From positions 124,001-188,000 of the forward strand of contig NZ_FMXM01000010.1 of NCBI RefSeq assembly GCF_900103325.1: a stretch of DNA of 64,000 bases, written 5' to 3'. A program made the position numbers and the translations under genes. Below are positions 19,301 through 30,182 of this stretch, piece by piece. Below the pieces are notes generated by a model, which was not told the DNA's origin, ran no database searches, and saw only the letters and a list, made by a program, of their open reading frames with translations. Numbering within the stretch: position 1 is the stretch's first letter; every line of letters begins with the position of its first letter. Origin of the DNA: Mesorhizobium qingshengii. Its GTDB lineage: Bacteria; Pseudomonadota; Alphaproteobacteria; Rhizobiales; Rhizobiaceae.

Positions 19301-20372
19301 GTGGCTTCGTCGCCCATTGATCGAGATGGCCGTCGCGCAATTCGCGAATGGACTTGAGCCGCGACGTTTCGACAAAGCGTGCCATCCCGGCGACGATCCG
19401 GCCCGGCAGTGCGGGGCCGGCATAGATCATGCTGGTGTAGAGCTGGACGAGATCGGCTCCGGCAAGGATCTTTTCCAGCGCCGTATCGGCGGAATCGACG
19501 CCACCGACGCCGATGATGGCAAGCTCGGGTCCGAGCAACTTGCGCATCCTGGCCAGCACGATGGTCGAGCGTTCGAACAGCGGCTTTCCGGAGAGCCCGC
19601 CGGTCTCGCGCGCGCTGCCGCCGCTGCGCAGTGCTGGCCGGGAGATGGTGGTGTTGGAGACGATCACGCCGTCGATCCGCTTCTCGGTGACCTCGGCGGC
19701 GATGTCCTCCAGTTCGGCCTCGACCAGGTCCGGCGCGATCTTGAGGAAGACCGGCGGCTGCGCTGTTGCCGAGGCGCGTGCGGCCATGACGCGCGACAGG
19801 AGCTCGCCGAGCTGCTCGCGCGCCTGCATGTTGCGCAGGCCGGGCGTGTTGGGGGAGGAGATGTTAACCGTCAGATAGCTGGCGTATGGCGCGAAGCGGG
19901 CGACGCCGCGCTCATAGTCGCCGATGCGGTCGGTGCTGTCCTTGTTGGCGCCGATGTTGACGCCGACGATGCCGGAACGCCCCTTGCGCGCGGCGAGACG
20001 TCTTTCGGCGGCGGCGTGACCTTCATTGTTGAAACCCAGCCGGTTGATCACCGCTTCATCCGCCGTCAGCCGGAAGATGCGTGGCTTCGGATTGCCGGCC
20101 TGCGGCAGCGGCGTGATCGTGCCGACCTCGGCAAAGCCGAAGCCGAGGCCAAGCAGTGCGTCCGGCACCTCGGCGTTCTTGTCGTAGCCGGCCGCCATGC
20201 CGAGCGGATTGGGGAAGTCGATGCCGCAGACGCTGACCTTCAGCCTGTCGTCGCGTGTTGGTCGCCCGGTCACCGGCAGGCCGCATCGCAGCGCCGCGAT
20301 AGACAGGCCATGCGCGGTTTCCGGATCTAATGTGAACAGCAGCTTCTGGCCAAGCCGGTCGAGCACGCTCAT
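19293..20372 (-). CDS. pyrD: Dihydroorotate dehydrogenase (quinone), class 2
   Basis: A 359-residue FMN enzyme of pyrimidine synthesis that oxidises dihydroorotate to orotate with membrane quinone. The N-terminal amphipathic segment of class 2 is present (LGQKLLFTLDPETAHGLSI), then NPLGMAAGYDKNAE, the conserved VGVNIGANKDS, NISSPNTPGLR with the catalytic Ser region, GVIVSNTTISRP and the C-terminal FMN phosphate-binding IGVGGVDSADTA. The ATG at 20372 overlaps the DUF952 stop (ATGA), so the pair is translationally coupled. Confidence 0.95.
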   Translation of the reverse strand: MSVLDRLGQKLLFTLDPETAHGLSIAALRCGLPVTGRPTRDDRLKVSVCGIDFPNPLGMAAGYDKNAEVPDALLGLGFGFAEVGTITPLPQAGNPKPRIFRLTADEAVINRLGFNNEGHAAAERRLAARKGRSGIVGVNIGANKDSTDRIGDYERGVARFAPYASYLTVNISSPNTPGLRNMQAREQLGELLSRVMAARASATAQPPVFLKIAPDLVEAELEDIAAEVTEKRIDGVIVSNTTISRPALRSGGSARETGGLSGKPLFERSTIVLARMRKLLGPELAIIGVGGVDSADTALEKILAGADLVQLYTSMIYAGPALPGRIVAGMARFVETSRLKSIRELRDGHLDQWATKPLS

Positions 20373-20719
20373 TCGCCCTCCAGTGCCGGGAACTGGTGCG
20401 CGCCGTCGGCGCCAAGCGGCAATGGTCGGACCCACAGCACGGCTTTCAGGTCCAGCACGCCGTAAAGATGCGGAAACAGCGCGCCGCCGCGCGAAACCTC
20501 GTATTTCAGCGCGGCGCCCAGGCTGACGCCGTCGATGGCGACCAGCAGAAGGCCGGTCTGGCCGGCAAAGTGCTTCGCCGCCGTTTCCCTGACTTGCGCC
20601 GCCGTGGAGAAATGGATGAAGCCGTCGGCGACATCGATCGGTGCGCCGGTGAAGCGGCCATTTGTTTCGGCCTCGCGCCAGGGTGCTTCCGGGGTTATCT
20701 TGTAGATAATCTGAGACAT
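20369..20719 (-). CDS. DUF952 family protein
   Basis: A 116-residue cytosolic protein of the DUF952 family, with IIYKITPEAPWREAE, DVADGFIHFSTAAQV and the closing FPHLYGVLDLKAVLWVRPL. Members have an ADP-ribosyltransferase-like fold, but no function is established. It is frequently found just before pyrD in Rhizobiales, and here the two overlap by four bases. A longer reading to 21328 is antisense to the coiled-coil protein gene and is not real. Confidence 0.85.
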   Translation of the reverse strand: MSQIIYKITPEAPWREAETNGRFTGAPIDVADGFIHFSTAAQVRETAAKHFAGQTGLLLVAIDGVSLGAALKYEVSRGGALFPHLYGVLDLKAVLWVRPLPLGADGAHQFPALEGE

Positions 20720-20827
20720 GATTGCGCTATAGTCCGAACCAGCCACGCGGGAAAGGCCACGCCAAGGGTCTTCCCCATTTCCGGCGCAAACATGCGATAT
20801 ATCAGGCTTTGGCCATGGAGGAACAAC

Positions 20828-21262
20828 ATGCGTCCGCAGCACATCTTGATCCCCGCCGCACTCGTCTCGCTGGTCGCGGCATCCGCTTTTTCCGAAGAAA
20901 CCGACCGCTACCGGCTGGAAAAGTCCGATAACGGCTATGTCCGCATGGATACGCAGACAGGCGCGATGTCGATCTGCGAGGAGCGCTCCGGTCAGCTCGT
21001 CTGCAAGATGGCGGCCGACGAACGCGCCGCTTTCCAGGACGAGGTCGATCGCCTGCAGACCTCGATGAAGGCGATGGACGAGCGCGTCACCAAGCTCGAG
21101 AATTCGCTCTCCGCCCGCCTCGAATCGAAATTGCCGAGCGAGGAGGATTTCAACAAGACCATGAACTACATGGAGCGCTTCCTGCGCGGCTTCATGGGCA
21201 TCGTCAAGGATATGGACAAGGACAATGGCGGCGGCGCCCAGCTCAACTGGCAGAAGACATGA
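20828..21262 (+). CDS. Exported coiled-coil protein of unknown function
   Basis: A 144-residue protein with a signal peptide (MRPQHILIPAALVSLVAASA) and a two-cysteine segment (MSICEERSGQLVCKM). A heptad-rich coiled coil at about 67-105 (DEVDRLQTSMKAMDERVTKL) leads to a charged tail. GGAGG lies six bases before ATG 20828. It resembles a conserved Rhizobiales periplasmic hypothetical; I cannot assign a function. It is divergent from the DUF952-pyrD pair. Confidence 0.75.
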   Translation: MRPQHILIPAALVSLVAASAFSEETDRYRLEKSDNGYVRMDTQTGAMSICEERSGQLVCKMAADERAAFQDEVDRLQTSMKAMDERVTKLENSLSARLESKLPSEEDFNKTMNYMERFLRGFMGIVKDMDKDNGGGAQLNWQKT

Positions 21263-21387
21263 GCGTCTAAAGTAGGGAAAACGCGGCGCGCTGGCTTTGC
21301 CGCTTGAAAACAGCGCGCAGCCCCTCATAATCGTTCATCTGGTCCCGGAAAAAGCAGAAAATCATCGGGGGATTCGGGGAGGAACAT

Positions 21388-22047
21388 TTGCCGTCAGGCT
21401 ATTCTTTCGTCATCGCCGACGATCACCCGCTGTTTCGCGGTGCGCTGCGTGAGGCGCTCGCCGGCATCGGCGACGTCGCCGCGATCCACGAGGCCGGAGA
21501 TTTCGAAAGTGCCAAGGCGCTGCTCGTGGCCAACGAGGATGTCGACCTGGTGTTGCTCGACCTGTCGATGCCCGGCGCCAGCGGCCTCTCCGGCCTGATC
21601 TCGCTGCGCGGCATCCATCCGGCGGTGCCGCTGGTGGTGGTGTCGGCGCATGACGATCCGGCGACCATCAGGCGAGCGCTCGATCTCGGCGCGTCCGGTT
21701 TCATCTCCAAGTCGGCCAGCATGGAGGAAATCCGCGATGCCGTGCAGTCGGTGCTTGCCGGTGACATTGCCGCACCCGTCGGTGTCGATCTCGGCGTCGA
21801 GCGCGATCCCGAGATTTCCGACCTGATCAAGCGGCTGCAGGCACTGACCCCGCAACAGACCCGCGTGCTCGGCATGCTGGCAGAGGGCCTGCTCAACAAG
21901 CAGATCGCCTATGAACTCGGTGTCTCCGAGGCCACCATCAAGGCGCATGTCTCGGCCATCTTGCAGAAACTGGGCGTCGACAGCCGCACCCAGGCGGTGA
22001 TCCTGCTGTCCAAGATCGGCAGCGACCCGCTGCAGGCAACCAGCTGA
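21388..22047 (+). CDS. NarL/FixJ-type response regulator
   Basis: A 219-residue two-component regulator. The receiver domain has the acidic pair IADDHP, phospho-acceptor Asp58 in LVLLDLSMPG, Thr/Ser in VVVSAHDD and Lys in FISKSAS. The LuxR-type DNA-binding domain runs from LTPQQTRVLGMLAEGLLNKQIAYELGV through EATIKAHVSAILQKL. TTG 21388 is the start, with GGGGAGGAA upstream. Its stop abuts, tail to tail, the stop of the giant hybrid kinase at 22048, probably its partner, as in NahK/ErcS-type systems of other proteobacteria. Confidence 0.9.
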   Translation: MPSGYSFVIADDHPLFRGALREALAGIGDVAAIHEAGDFESAKALLVANEDVDLVLLDLSMPGASGLSGLISLRGIHPAVPLVVVSAHDDPATIRRALDLGASGFISKSASMEEIRDAVQSVLAGDIAAPVGVDLGVERDPEISDLIKRLQALTPQQTRVLGMLAEGLLNKQIAYELGVSEATIKAHVSAILQKLGVDSRTQAVILLSKIGSDPLQATS

Positions 22048-25000
22048 CTATTCGGCGGCCGAAGCCAGCGGCCTGACCCTGGCCATCATCGAACGCAGCA
22101 CGGCCGGCTTCAGCGGCTTGTTGATCACCGGTATCTCTAGCCCGCCCGCGGCCGTGCGCACCTCGTTGGAGCGATCGGCGGTTACCAGCACGGCCGGCAG
22201 ATCGTCGCCGTGGATCGCGCGCAGCTTCATGATGATGTCGAGACCGGTTTCGCCGTCGAGATGATAATCGGCAAGGACGATGTCAGGGCGGTGTATGGCG
22301 GCTCCGTCCAGATCCCTTGAGCCGGACACTGTATCGACGTTGCACCCCCAGCCTTCGAGCAGCAGCCGCATGCCTTCGAGGATGCGGGCGTCGTTGTCGA
22401 TGCAGAGCACGTGCAGCCCGGCGAGCGACGCTGTCGTACGGGCAGGGGCTCTGGTCTCGATCTCGCGGCGCGGCTCCTGCACGGCCGCCACGGGCAGTAT
22501 GACGGAAAAACGTGTGCCCTTGCCCGGACTTGAAAAGATCCGGATTTCCAGGCGCAAAACCCTGGCGATGCGGTCGACGATCGAGAGGCCAAGGCCGAGC
22601 CCCTCGGCTTCGCGGGCACCTTCGTCCAGCCGGGTGAATTCGTGGAAGACGGTGTTCAGCTTGTCGCCGGCGATGCCGATGCCGGTGTCGATCACCTGGA
22701 TCTCGGCCAGTTCGCCACGCCGTCGCACACCGACCAGCACACGGCCGTGGCGCGTGTATTTGATGGCGTTGGAGACGAGGTTCTGGATCAGGCGGCGCAA
22801 CAGGTTGCGATCCGTCATCACTGTCACCGACGATGGCATGATCGTCAGGCCGAGCTTTTTCTCCGCGGCCATTGGCCGAAAATCATTGCCGATCTGGCGC
22901 AGCAATCCGTCGAGGTTGAAGGCTGTATCGTCCGGCTTCATTGCGCCGGCATCCAGGCGGGAGATGTCGAGCACGGCGCCGAGAATGGTCTCGACCGATT
23001 CCAGCGAGGATTCGATGTTGACCGCCGCCTTGCCGGCAGGCCCCTTGCCGGCCTTTTCGATCAGCGAAGAGCAATAGAGCCGGGCGGCGTTCAGCGGCTG
23101 CAGGATATCGTGGCCGGCGGCGGCGAGGAAGCGCGTCTTGCCTAAATTGGCCTCTTCGGCCAGCATCTGCGCCTGCGCCAGTTCCTCGTTGACCCGGGTC
23201 AGCTCGATGGTGCGGATCTTGACGCGCTGCTCCAGCGATTCATTGGCGCGCTTCAGCGCCAGGTCCTGTTCGACGCGCCCGGAAATGTCGGCGTAGGTGG
23301 CAACGATGCCGCCGTCCGGCATCGGGTTGGACCGCAATTCCAGGATGCGGCCGCTGGTCTTCAGCTCCATTTGCCAAGGGCTGACGAAACTGGTCAGCCG
23401 GTTGAGCATGGCCACACGCTGATCGGCGGGAATGTCGCCGCGCTCGGCGAGATGGCGCAGGATGCGGTCGAGCGAGACGCCGACCTGGCCCATCTCGTCT
23501 GGCAGGTCGAAAAGCGCCCGGTACTGGCGGTTCCAGCAGATCAGGCGGAAATCCCGATCGAAGACGGTGATGCCTTGCTCCATCTGGTCGAGCGCGATCT
23601 GCAGGAGGTCGCGGTTGTGCTGCAGCGCCTCGGTGGCGTCGTCGAGCAGGCGGAAGGCATCCCGTGATTCGCGGTCGTGGCGCCGGAACAACAGCGACAG
23701 GATCAGCCGTGCCGAGGAAGAGCCGACGGCGCTGGCCAGCAACTGCTCGGAGAAGCGGATGACGTCCATGCTCGCCTGTTCGTTGCCGTGCAGCGAGGTA
23801 CCGTTGGTCTTTTCGAAAGACTGGAAGGAACGCTCGGTGCGTTCGACCCCGAGATAGCGCCCGATCGTGTCCTTGAGGTCGTTGACGGTGATGGCGGTGC
23901 GGAAGCGGCGCAGGCTGGGCATCGGGCCGGCATCGCGCGGCACGAAGATCGACGCCTGGATGCGTTCCAGCGGCACAGACGCACGCGAGAGGGAACCCAG
24001 AACGAAGAACACCGCGTTGATCGACAGGCTCCACAGCACGCCGTGATTCAGCGGCTCGGCGACGGTGCCGAACAGCGCCTGCGGCCGCAGCGCCTCGAAG
24101 CCGAACAGCCCCTGCACGATGATGTCGGTATCGGGCGCGACGAGCGAGGGCAACAGCAGTGTGTAGCCCCAGATGAGGATACCGGCGATCATGCCAAGTG
24201 CTGCACCCCTACCGTTGGCTCCGCGCCAGATCAGCCCGCCGATCAGCGCGGGCGCGAACTGGGCGATGGCCGCGAAGGACATAAGGCCGATCGACGACAG
24301 GCGCGCGCTGTTGGTGCTCTGGCGGTAGTAGAGGAAGGCGATGAACAGCAGGATGAAGATCGCTCCGCGCCGCACATTGAGGATGAGCGTCGACCAGTCC
24401 TCGGTCTCGGAGGTCGAGGTCTTGAGCAGGCGGCGCACGAACAGCGGAATGATGAGGTCGTTGGAGATCATGATCGACAGAGCCACGCTTTCGACGATCA
24501 CCATCGCCGTTGCCGCCGACAGACCGCCGATGAAAGCCGCCATCGCCAGCACGTCGTGGCCGCTGAACAGGGGCAGCGACAGCACATAGAGATCGCTGCT
24601 GGTTCCGGTGCCGACCAGCGACAGTCCGGCAAAGGCGATCGGCAGCACGAACAGATTGATCGCCACGAGGTAGAGCGGAAACACCCATGTCGCGGTGCGC
24701 AACTCGGCCTCGCCGCGGTTCTCGACGATGGTGACGTAGAACTGTCGCGGCAGCATGATGATGGCAAAGCCGCTCAAGCCCGTCAGCACCAGCCAGGTGG
24801 CGAGCGAGGTATTATAGCTCATCGCTTGCCGGACCTGCGCGCTCTGGGCGAGCTTGTCGAACATGTCGCCGGGCCCGCCGAAGATCAGGAAGGTGACCAT
24901 CAGGCCGATCGCCAGGAAGGCGGCCAGCTTGACCACGGTTTCGACCGCCACCGCCAGCACCAGCCCGTCCTGGTGCTCGGTCGCGTCGGCGTGGCGAGTG

Positions 25001-25536
25001 CCGAACAGCACCGCAAACAGCGCCAGCAGCATGGCGACGACCAGCGAGATGTCGCTGACGAACGGATCGAAGGAGGGCGGCGAGCCGGTGTAGTGCTCGA
25101 CCATCAGGCTGACCGAGCCGGAAATCGCCTTCAACTGCAGCGCGATATAGGGCACCGCGCCGATGGTGGCGATCAGCGTGGCGATCGCCGAGACGGTAAA
25201 GCTCTTGCCATAGCGGGCACCGAGGAAGTCGGCGATCGAGGTGATCTTCTCGGTCTTGGCCAGCCGCACGATGCGGTTGAGCAGCGGAAAGCCGAACACG
25301 AACACCAGCACCGGGCCGGTATAGATGCCGAGGAATTCGAGGCCGCGTTCGGAGGAGAGGCCGACCGAACCGAAGAAGGTCCAGGACGTGCAGTAGATGG
25401 CAAGGCTGAGCGCGTAGATGAAGGGCCGGGCCCGGCCGGGCCCGGATATCGCCGAGCGGCGGTCGCCCAGGCTGGCAATGGCGAACAGCAGCGTCACATA
25501 GGCGATCGCGATGATGACGATGAACAAGCCCTGCAC
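22048..25536 (-). CDS. SSS-domain hybrid sensor histidine kinase (NahK/ErcS-like)
   Basis: About 1162 residues. A sodium:solute symporter-like membrane module of 12-13 helices fills roughly residues 1-500, beginning [23 protein letters not shown] domain with [13 protein letters not shown] (about 610-735) and a short coiled coil follow. The HisKA box [16 protein letters not shown] has its His near 807. HATPase boxes are [15 protein letters not shown] and GLGLGLSI, and the C-terminal receiver has the acceptor Asp in [10 protein letters not shown]. The start is GTG 25536, with GGAGGAA upstream. The symporter module suggests sensing of a transported solute; the ligand is unknown. Confidence 0.9.
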   Translation of the reverse strand: MQGLFIVIIAIAYVTLLFAIASLGDRRSAISGPGRARPFIYALSLAIYCTSWTFFGSVGLSSERGLEFLGIYTGPVLVFVFGFPLLNRIVRLAKTEKITSIADFLGARYGKSFTVSAIATLIATIGAVPYIALQLKAISGSVSLMVEHYTGSPPSFDPFVSDISLVVAMLLALFAVLFGTRHADATEHQDGLVLAVAVETVVKLAAFLAIGLMVTFLIFGGPGDMFDKLAQSAQVRQAMSYNTSLATWLVLTGLSGFAIIMLPRQFYVTIVENRGEAELRTATWVFPLYLVAINLFVLPIAFAGLSLVGTGTSSDLYVLSLPLFSGHDVLAMAAFIGGLSAATAMVIVESVALSIMISNDLIIPLFVRRLLKTSTSETEDWSTLILNVRRGAIFILLFIAFLYYRQSTNSARLSSIGLMSFAAIAQFAPALIGGLIWRGANGRGAALGMIAGILIWGYTLLLPSLVAPDTDIIVQGLFGFEALRPQALFGTVAEPLNHGVLWSLSINAVFFVLGSLSRASVPLERIQASIFVPRDAGPMPSLRRFRTAITVNDLKDTIGRYLGVERTERSFQSFEKTNGTSLHGNEQASMDVIRFSEQLLASAVGSSSARLILSLLFRRHDRESRDAFRLLDDATEALQHNRDLLQIALDQMEQGITVFDRDFRLICWNRQYRALFDLPDEMGQVGVSLDRILRHLAERGDIPADQRVAMLNRLTSFVSPWQMELKTSGRILELRSNPMPDGGIVATYADISGRVEQDLALKRANESLEQRVKIRTIELTRVNEELAQAQMLAEEANLGKTRFLAAAGHDILQPLNAARLYCSSLIEKAGKGPAGKAAVNIESSLESVETILGAVLDISRLDAGAMKPDDTAFNLDGLLRQIGNDFRPMAAEKKLGLTIMPSSVTVMTDRNLLRRLIQNLVSNAIKYTRHGRVLVGVRRRGELAEIQVIDTGIGIAGDKLNTVFHEFTRLDEGAREAEGLGLGLSIVDRIARVLRLEIRIFSSPGKGTRFSVILPVAAVQEPRREIETRAPARTTASLAGLHVLCIDNDARILEGMRLLLEGWGCNVDTVSGSRDLDGAAIHRPDIVLADYHLDGETGLDIIMKLRAIHGDDLPAVLVTADRSNEVRTAAGGLEIPVINKPLKPAVLRSMMARVRPLASAAE

Positions 25537-25799
25537 GCCCGCAATTTCCTCCCTTTGCCGTTTTCTATCCGGCTTGCCCGGACGCAATCACAGCTTGGCG
25601 TCCGAGTCCATTGCGGCTTTGGAAGCATGACCGTTGTTGCGACATTCGGACAGCACAACCAAAGTGCGGCGAGGGAAGAAAAAAGCGGTTGTTTTCTCGC
25701 TTTTGCCCATGTTGCAACCTCAGGTTTTTGTTATGTTGTCTCTGGGGCGAAGCCGCATGGATGGGAAATTGTGCGGCCGGTCATGGCAAGGAGGGTCGA

Positions 25800-26222
25800 A
25801 TGCTGAAAGAATTCCAGGAATTCATTTCCAAGGGTAACGTGATGGACTTGGCCGTCGGCGTCATCATCGGCGCTGCCTTCGGCAAGATCGTCGACTCTCT
25901 TGTCAACGACATCATCATGCCGATCGTCGGTGCGATTTTCGGTGGTTTGGACTTCAACAACTACTTCGTCGGGCTTTCCTCGGCCGTCAACGCCACCTCG
26001 CTGGCGGACGCCAAAAAGCAAGGCGCCGTTTTCGCGTATGGCAGCTTCATCACCGTGGCATTGAATTTCATCATCCTCGCTTTCATCATCTTCCTGATGG
26101 TCAAGGCAGTGAACAATCTGCGCAGGCGGCTGGAGCGCGAGAAGCCGGCAGCTCCCGCCGCGCCGCCGCCCGCCGACGTCGCATTGCTTACCGAAATCCG
26201 CGACCTGCTCGCCAAGAGATAG
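25800..26222 (+). CDS. mscL: Large-conductance mechanosensitive channel
   Basis: A 140-residue channel that opens under membrane tension to release solutes on osmotic downshock. The N-terminal helix and pore helix are canonical ([20 protein letters not shown], then [20 protein letters not shown]). The second membrane helix is [23 protein letters not shown], and the cytoplasmic bundle helix is [10 protein letters not shown] after an Ala/Pro-rich linker. AGGAGGG lies upstream of ATG 25800. It is monocistronic, with its own terminator. Confidence 0.97.
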   Translation: MLKEFQEFISKGNVMDLAVGVIIGAAFGKIVDSLVNDIIMPIVGAIFGGLDFNNYFVGLSSAVNATSLADAKKQGAVFAYGSFITVALNFIILAFIIFLMVKAVNNLRRRLEREKPAAPAAPPPADVALLTEIRDLLAKR

Positions 26223-26245
26223 ACCGTCAGGTTCTTCTGGACCAA

Positions 26246-26276
26246 AACCCCGGTCGCTCGCGGCCGGGGTTTTCTG
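26246..26276 (+). terminator. Intrinsic terminator of mscL
   Basis: CCCCGG (26248-26253) pairs with CCGGGG (26263-26268) around a GC-rich loop, preceded by A4 and followed by TTTTCTGTTTT. It lies about 25 bp after the mscL stop. Confidence 0.88.
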
Positions 26277-26331
26277 TTTTCGCATCTGGTAAGGAGCGCT
26301 AGTAACGCCCGAGACCGGAACGGATCCGTCC

Positions 26332-27498
26332 ATGACCTTGATCGAAAGTTTGCGCGCCGAAGCCCGCGCGGCGCCAGAAAGCGGTATTGTCGCCGTCGTC
26401 AACCACGGCCGCCTGCGCGAAGGCCTGATTCCGCTCTGGGCCGGAGAGGGCGACCTGCCGACGCCCGCCTTCATCAGCGACGCCGCCGCCCGGGGACTGG
26501 CCAGCGGCGAGACATTCTACACCTGGCAGAAAGGCATTCCGGAGCTCAGGCAAGCGCTCGCCCGCTACTATGCTAGGCATTTCGGCAAGACTTTCCCTGA
26601 AGAGGAATTCATCGTCACCGGATCTGGCATGCACGCCATCCAGCTGGCGCTCGACGCGGTCGCCGGCGCCGGCGACGAGGTTGTCTATCTGTCGCCGGCC
26701 TGGCCGAATTTCGATGCCGCCGCGGCGATAGCGGGAGCCGTGCCTGTACCGGTAACGCTCGACCAGTCCGGCAATGGCTGGTCCTGCGATATCGAGAAGA
26801 TCGCGGCTTCGATCACGCCGCGCACAAAGGCACTGTTCATCAACACACCGTCGAACCCAACCGGCTGGACCGCCGATCATGAGACCTTGCAGGCGATCCT
26901 CGATCTTGCCCGCGCGAAGAACCTTTGGATCGTCGCCGACGAGATTTATTCCCTGTTTCACTATGGCCATGGTCGTGCGCCGTCCTTCCTCGACATCGCG
27001 ACGGCGGAAGATCGCATCCTGTTCGTCAACAGCTTCTCCAAAAACTGGGCGATGACGGGCTGGCGTGTTGGCTGGATCAAGACCCATCCCGCCTTGCAGC
27101 AGGTGTTCGAGAACCTGATCCAGTATTCGAACTCCGGCGTCGCACAGTTCATGCAGCGCGGTGCAATCGCTGCCCTTGATGGGGGCGATGCCTTCATTGC
27201 CGAACAGGTGGAGCGGGCGCGTGCGGCGCGTGACCTGGTCTGCGGCATCCTCGGTGCCACCGGCCGCGCCCGGTTCACCGTGCCGCAAGGCGCGTTCTAT
27301 TTGTTCTTCAGGGTCGACGGCATTACCGATTCACGCGCCGCCGCTTTCGAGATCGTCGACAAGGCCAATGTCGGCCTGGCGCCCGGCACAGCCTTCGGCC
27401 CCGGCGGCGAAGCCTTCCTCAGGCTGTGCTTCCACCGCCGCCTCGACCAGATCGAGGAAGCAGCGCACCGGCTGGCGAAATGGATGAAGACCGTCTAG
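26332..27498 (+). CDS. PLP-dependent class I/II aminotransferase
   Basis: A 388-residue fold-type I aminotransferase resembling aspartate/aromatic aminotransferases. Visible are the substrate-binding LWAGEGDLPTP, the PLP-ring SGMHAIQLAL, the NTPSNPTGW motif, VADEIYSLF with the PLP-pyridine Asp and the Tyr, the Schiff-base lysine in NSFSKNWAMTGWR (about 237), and FLRLCF near the end with the carboxylate-binding Arg. The amino donor cannot be decided from sequence. It is monocistronic and converges on hemA over a 140-bp gap with no obvious terminator. Confidence 0.85.
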   Translation: MTLIESLRAEARAAPESGIVAVVNHGRLREGLIPLWAGEGDLPTPAFISDAAARGLASGETFYTWQKGIPELRQALARYYARHFGKTFPEEEFIVTGSGMHAIQLALDAVAGAGDEVVYLSPAWPNFDAAAAIAGAVPVPVTLDQSGNGWSCDIEKIAASITPRTKALFINTPSNPTGWTADHETLQAILDLARAKNLWIVADEIYSLFHYGHGRAPSFLDIATAEDRILFVNSFSKNWAMTGWRVGWIKTHPALQQVFENLIQYSNSGVAQFMQRGAIAALDGGDAFIAEQVERARAARDLVCGILGATGRARFTVPQGAFYLFFRVDGITDSRAAAFEIVDKANVGLAPGTAFGPGGEAFLRLCFHRRLDQIEEAAHRLAKWMKTV

Positions 27499-27641
27499 CC
27501 AAGCCGCCGACGTAGCCCGGATTGAAAATCGCTCGGGCGAGTGAGCTGGCGTGGGTTTCGAGAACCGGAGCGCAGCGGACATTCAGGTCCGTAAGCACCG
27601 AAAGCGTCAGATGGCCGTCGGAGTAGAGCTTCAAACGGACT

Positions 27642-28919
27642 TCAGCCGCCGGACTTGGGCACCAGCAGCGGAATGACCCGGTCGCTCTCGGCCACCGAGG
27701 GCCGGCCTGCCGAACCATAGGGGATGCCCAGCGCATCCCAGGTCTCGACCAGTGCATCCTGCAGTGCCGCAATCAATGCGTCGGTATGGAAGGGCGTCGG
27801 CGTGATGCGCAGCCGCTCGGTGCCGCGCGGCACGGTCGGATAGTTGATCGGCTGGATGTAGATGCCGTGCACGCCAAGCAGGCGATCGCTCGCCATCTTG
27901 CAAAGTTCCGGATCGCCAACCAGCAGCGGCACGATGTGGGTCGGCGATTCCATCACCGGCAGGCCGGCGGCGGAAAGGATCTGCTTGGTTCGCGTCGCCT
28001 GCTGTTGCTGGCCATCGCGCTCGGCCTGCGAGTGTTTGAGGTGGCGGATCGAGGCGGTGGTGGCGGCGGCGATCGCCGGCGGCAGCGCCGTGGTGAAGAT
28101 GAAGCCCGGCGCATAGGAGCGCACCGCATCGATCACCGCGCTTGTGCCGGTGATGTATCCGCCCAGCGTGCCGAACGCCTTGGCAAGCGTGCCCTGGATG
28201 ATATCGATACGATCGGCTAGGCCCTCGCGCTCGGTGATGCCGCCGCCGCGCGGCCCGTACATGCCGACGGCATGGACCTCGTCGATATAAGTCATGGCGT
28301 TGTAGCGCTCAGCGAGCTCGACGATCTGCTTGATCGGCGCGATGTCGCCATCCATCGAATAGACGCTCTCGAAGACGATCAGCTTGGCGCGTTCGCGGCC
28401 CGCCGCCTGCAGCAGGCTTTCGAGATGCGCGACATCATTGTGGCGGAAGATCTTCTTCTCGGCGCCGGAGCGCCGCACGCCTTCGATCATCGAGGCGTGG
28501 TTCAGTTCGTCCGAGATGATCAGGCAGTTGGGCAAAAGCCGGGCAATGGTCGAGATCGAGGCCTCGTTGGAGACAAAGCCGGAGGTGAAGACGAGTGCAG
28601 CTTCCTTGTCGTGCAGGTCGGCAAGCTCCACTTCGAGCTCGACCAGCGGGTTGCTGGTGCCGGAAATATTGCGGGTGCCGCCAGCGCCGGACCCCATTTT
28701 GCCGGCCGCATTCTGGAACGCGGCGATGACGTCGGGATGCTGGCCCATGCCAAGATAGTCGTTGGAGCACCAGACGGTGATTTCCTCGGCGCGGCCATTG
28801 GCACGCCAGATGGCGCGCGGAAACTTGCCTGCGATACGCTCCAGGTCGGCGAAGACGCGATAGCGACGCTCTGCATGGAGCTGGTCGATCGCTTCTTCGA
28901 AGAACCGTTGATAGTTCAT
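27642..28919 (-). CDS. hemA: 5-aminolevulinate synthase
   Basis: A 425-residue PLP enzyme that condenses glycine and succinyl-CoA to aminolevulinate, the C4 entry to haem typical of alphaproteobacteria. Signatures are [38 protein letters not shown], the [10 protein letters not shown] pyridoxal Asp/His, and the lysine in [13 protein letters not shown]. The ATG at 28919 begins [14 protein letters not shown], like rhizobial HemA. A perfect FNR/FixK box lies 125 bp upstream, so oxygen-responsive control is likely. A much longer in-frame reading to 30212 is antisense to galE and is not a gene. Confidence 0.97.
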   Translation of the reverse strand: MNYQRFFEEAIDQLHAERRYRVFADLERIAGKFPRAIWRANGRAEEITVWCSNDYLGMGQHPDVIAAFQNAAGKMGSGAGGTRNISGTSNPLVELEVELADLHDKEAALVFTSGFVSNEASISTIARLLPNCLIISDELNHASMIEGVRRSGAEKKIFRHNDVAHLESLLQAAGRERAKLIVFESVYSMDGDIAPIKQIVELAERYNAMTYIDEVHAVGMYGPRGGGITEREGLADRIDIIQGTLAKAFGTLGGYITGTSAVIDAVRSYAPGFIFTTALPPAIAAATTASIRHLKHSQAERDGQQQQATRTKQILSAAGLPVMESPTHIVPLLVGDPELCKMASDRLLGVHGIYIQPINYPTVPRGTERLRITPTPFHTDALIAALQDALVETWDALGIPYGSAGRPSVAESDRVIPLLVPKSGG

Positions 28920-29043
28920 GTCGGCTTCCCAATTTTTGCGCGGGATCATAGTCATTGCCCTACTGGTCGTCCACCGGGCCTTTTTGGTCAAAATGCCACG
29001 CCCCAGACCTGTTCCTAACGACCACGGATCGTGGCCTATTCCC

Positions 29044-29057
29044 TTGATGTGGATCAA
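29044..29057 (-). promoter_or_regulatory. FNR/FixK-type binding site upstream of hemA
   Basis: TTGATGTGGATCAA matches the Crp-Fnr family anaerobox TTGAT-N4-ATCAA exactly. It is symmetric, 125 bp upstream of the hemA ATG and 130 bp upstream of galE on the other strand. In alphaproteobacteria hemA is often under FnrL/FixK control, so hemA is the likelier target. Confidence 0.75.
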
Positions 29058-29186
29058 CTTTGTTTCAGGATGATGCCACATGCCGACCATGCCGGTTACC
29101 ACGGCTTGTAGTGGCCATCCGGCAGGCTTTCCAGTAAGGCGGTGGTTGAGACAGTTTCCGATAAATCTTGAGATGCGAGGAAGCGG

Positions 29187-30182
29187 ATGACGGTTTTGGT
29201 GACAGGCGGTGCCGGTTACATCGGCAGCCACATGGTCTGGGAGTTGCTGGATGCCGGCGAGAGTGTGGTCGTGCTCGACCGTCTTTCGACCGGCTTCGAA
29301 TGGGCGGTGGCGCCGGAGGCAAGGCTGGTCGTCGGCGATGTCGCCGACAAGGAATTGGTCGGTTCGATCATCAGGGACAACAAGGTCGATGCGATCATCC
29401 ATTTCGCTGGTTCCATCGTGGTCCCGGAATCGGTCGCCGACCCGCTCGGCTATTACGAGAACAACACCTCGAAGACGCGCACGCTGATCGAAACCGCGGT
29501 GCGCGAAGGCGTGCCCAACTTCATCTTTTCCTCGACCGCCGCCGTCTATGGCGGCGCCGGACTGGAGCCGGTGCGCGAGGATGCCCGCCTGGCGCCGGAA
29601 TCGCCCTATGGCCTGTCCAAGCTGATGAGCGAATGGATGCTGCGCGACGCGGCGATCGCGCACGGTCTGCGCTATACCGTGTTGCGCTACTTCAACGTCG
29701 CGGGCGCCGACCCGAAGGGTCGCACCGGCCAGTCGACGCCAGGCGCCACCCATCTGATCAAGGTCGCCTGCGAGACGGCGCTCGGCAAGCGTCCCTTCAT
29801 GCAGGTGTTCGGCGCCGACTATCCGACGCCGGACGGCACCTGCATGCGCGACTATATCCATGTCAGCGATCTGGCGGCGGCTCATCGCCTGGCCCTGCAG
29901 CGGCTGCGCGACGGGGCCGCAAGCCTCGTCGCCAATTGCGGTTACAGCCATGGCTATTCGGTGCTCGAAGTTATCGACAGCGTGCGCCGCGCCTTCGGCC
30001 ATGATTTCGAGGTGAAGATGGGCGATCGGCGCCCAGGTGACGCCGCTGCGGTGGTTGCCAATTCGGATCTCGCCCGCGCGGAACTCGGATGGACCCCGCA
30101 ACGCGACGATCTCGATCAGATCGTTGCCGATGCGCTCGCCTGGGAGCGTATCCTGACCGGCAAGAACTCCGTACGGAGCTGA
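29187..30182 (+). CDS. galE: UDP-glucose 4-epimerase
   Basis: A 331-residue extended-SDR epimerase that interconverts UDP-glucose and UDP-galactose (rhizobial ExoB/GalE type) for exopolysaccharide and LPS sugars. The NAD-binding [19 protein letters not shown], the catalytic Ser in FSSTAAVYG, the YxxxK in [10 protein letters not shown] and the RYFNVAGAD motif are all intact. It is divergent from hemA across a 267-bp spacer holding the FNR-type box; 107 bp separate it from dadA. Confidence 0.92.
   Translation: MTVLVTGGAGYIGSHMVWELLDAGESVVVLDRLSTGFEWAVAPEARLVVGDVADKELVGSIIRDNKVDAIIHFAGSIVVPESVADPLGYYENNTSKTRTLIETAVREGVPNFIFSSTAAVYGGAGLEPVREDARLAPESPYGLSKLMSEWMLRDAAIAHGLRYTVLRYFNVAGADPKGRTGQSTPGATHLIKVACETALGKRPFMQVFGADYPTPDGTCMRDYIHVSDLAAAHRLALQRLRDGAASLVANCGYSHGYSVLEVIDSVRRAFGHDFEVKMGDRRPGDAAAVVANSDLARAELGWTPQRDDLDQIVADALAWERILTGKNSVRS

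Noticed and set aside
23677..25806. 709-codon rightward frame opposite the hybrid kinase
   Set aside because: Its translation is a Gln/Asp/Arg-rich shadow typical of the antisense of high-GC membrane-protein genes; the kinase on the other strand has intact motifs.
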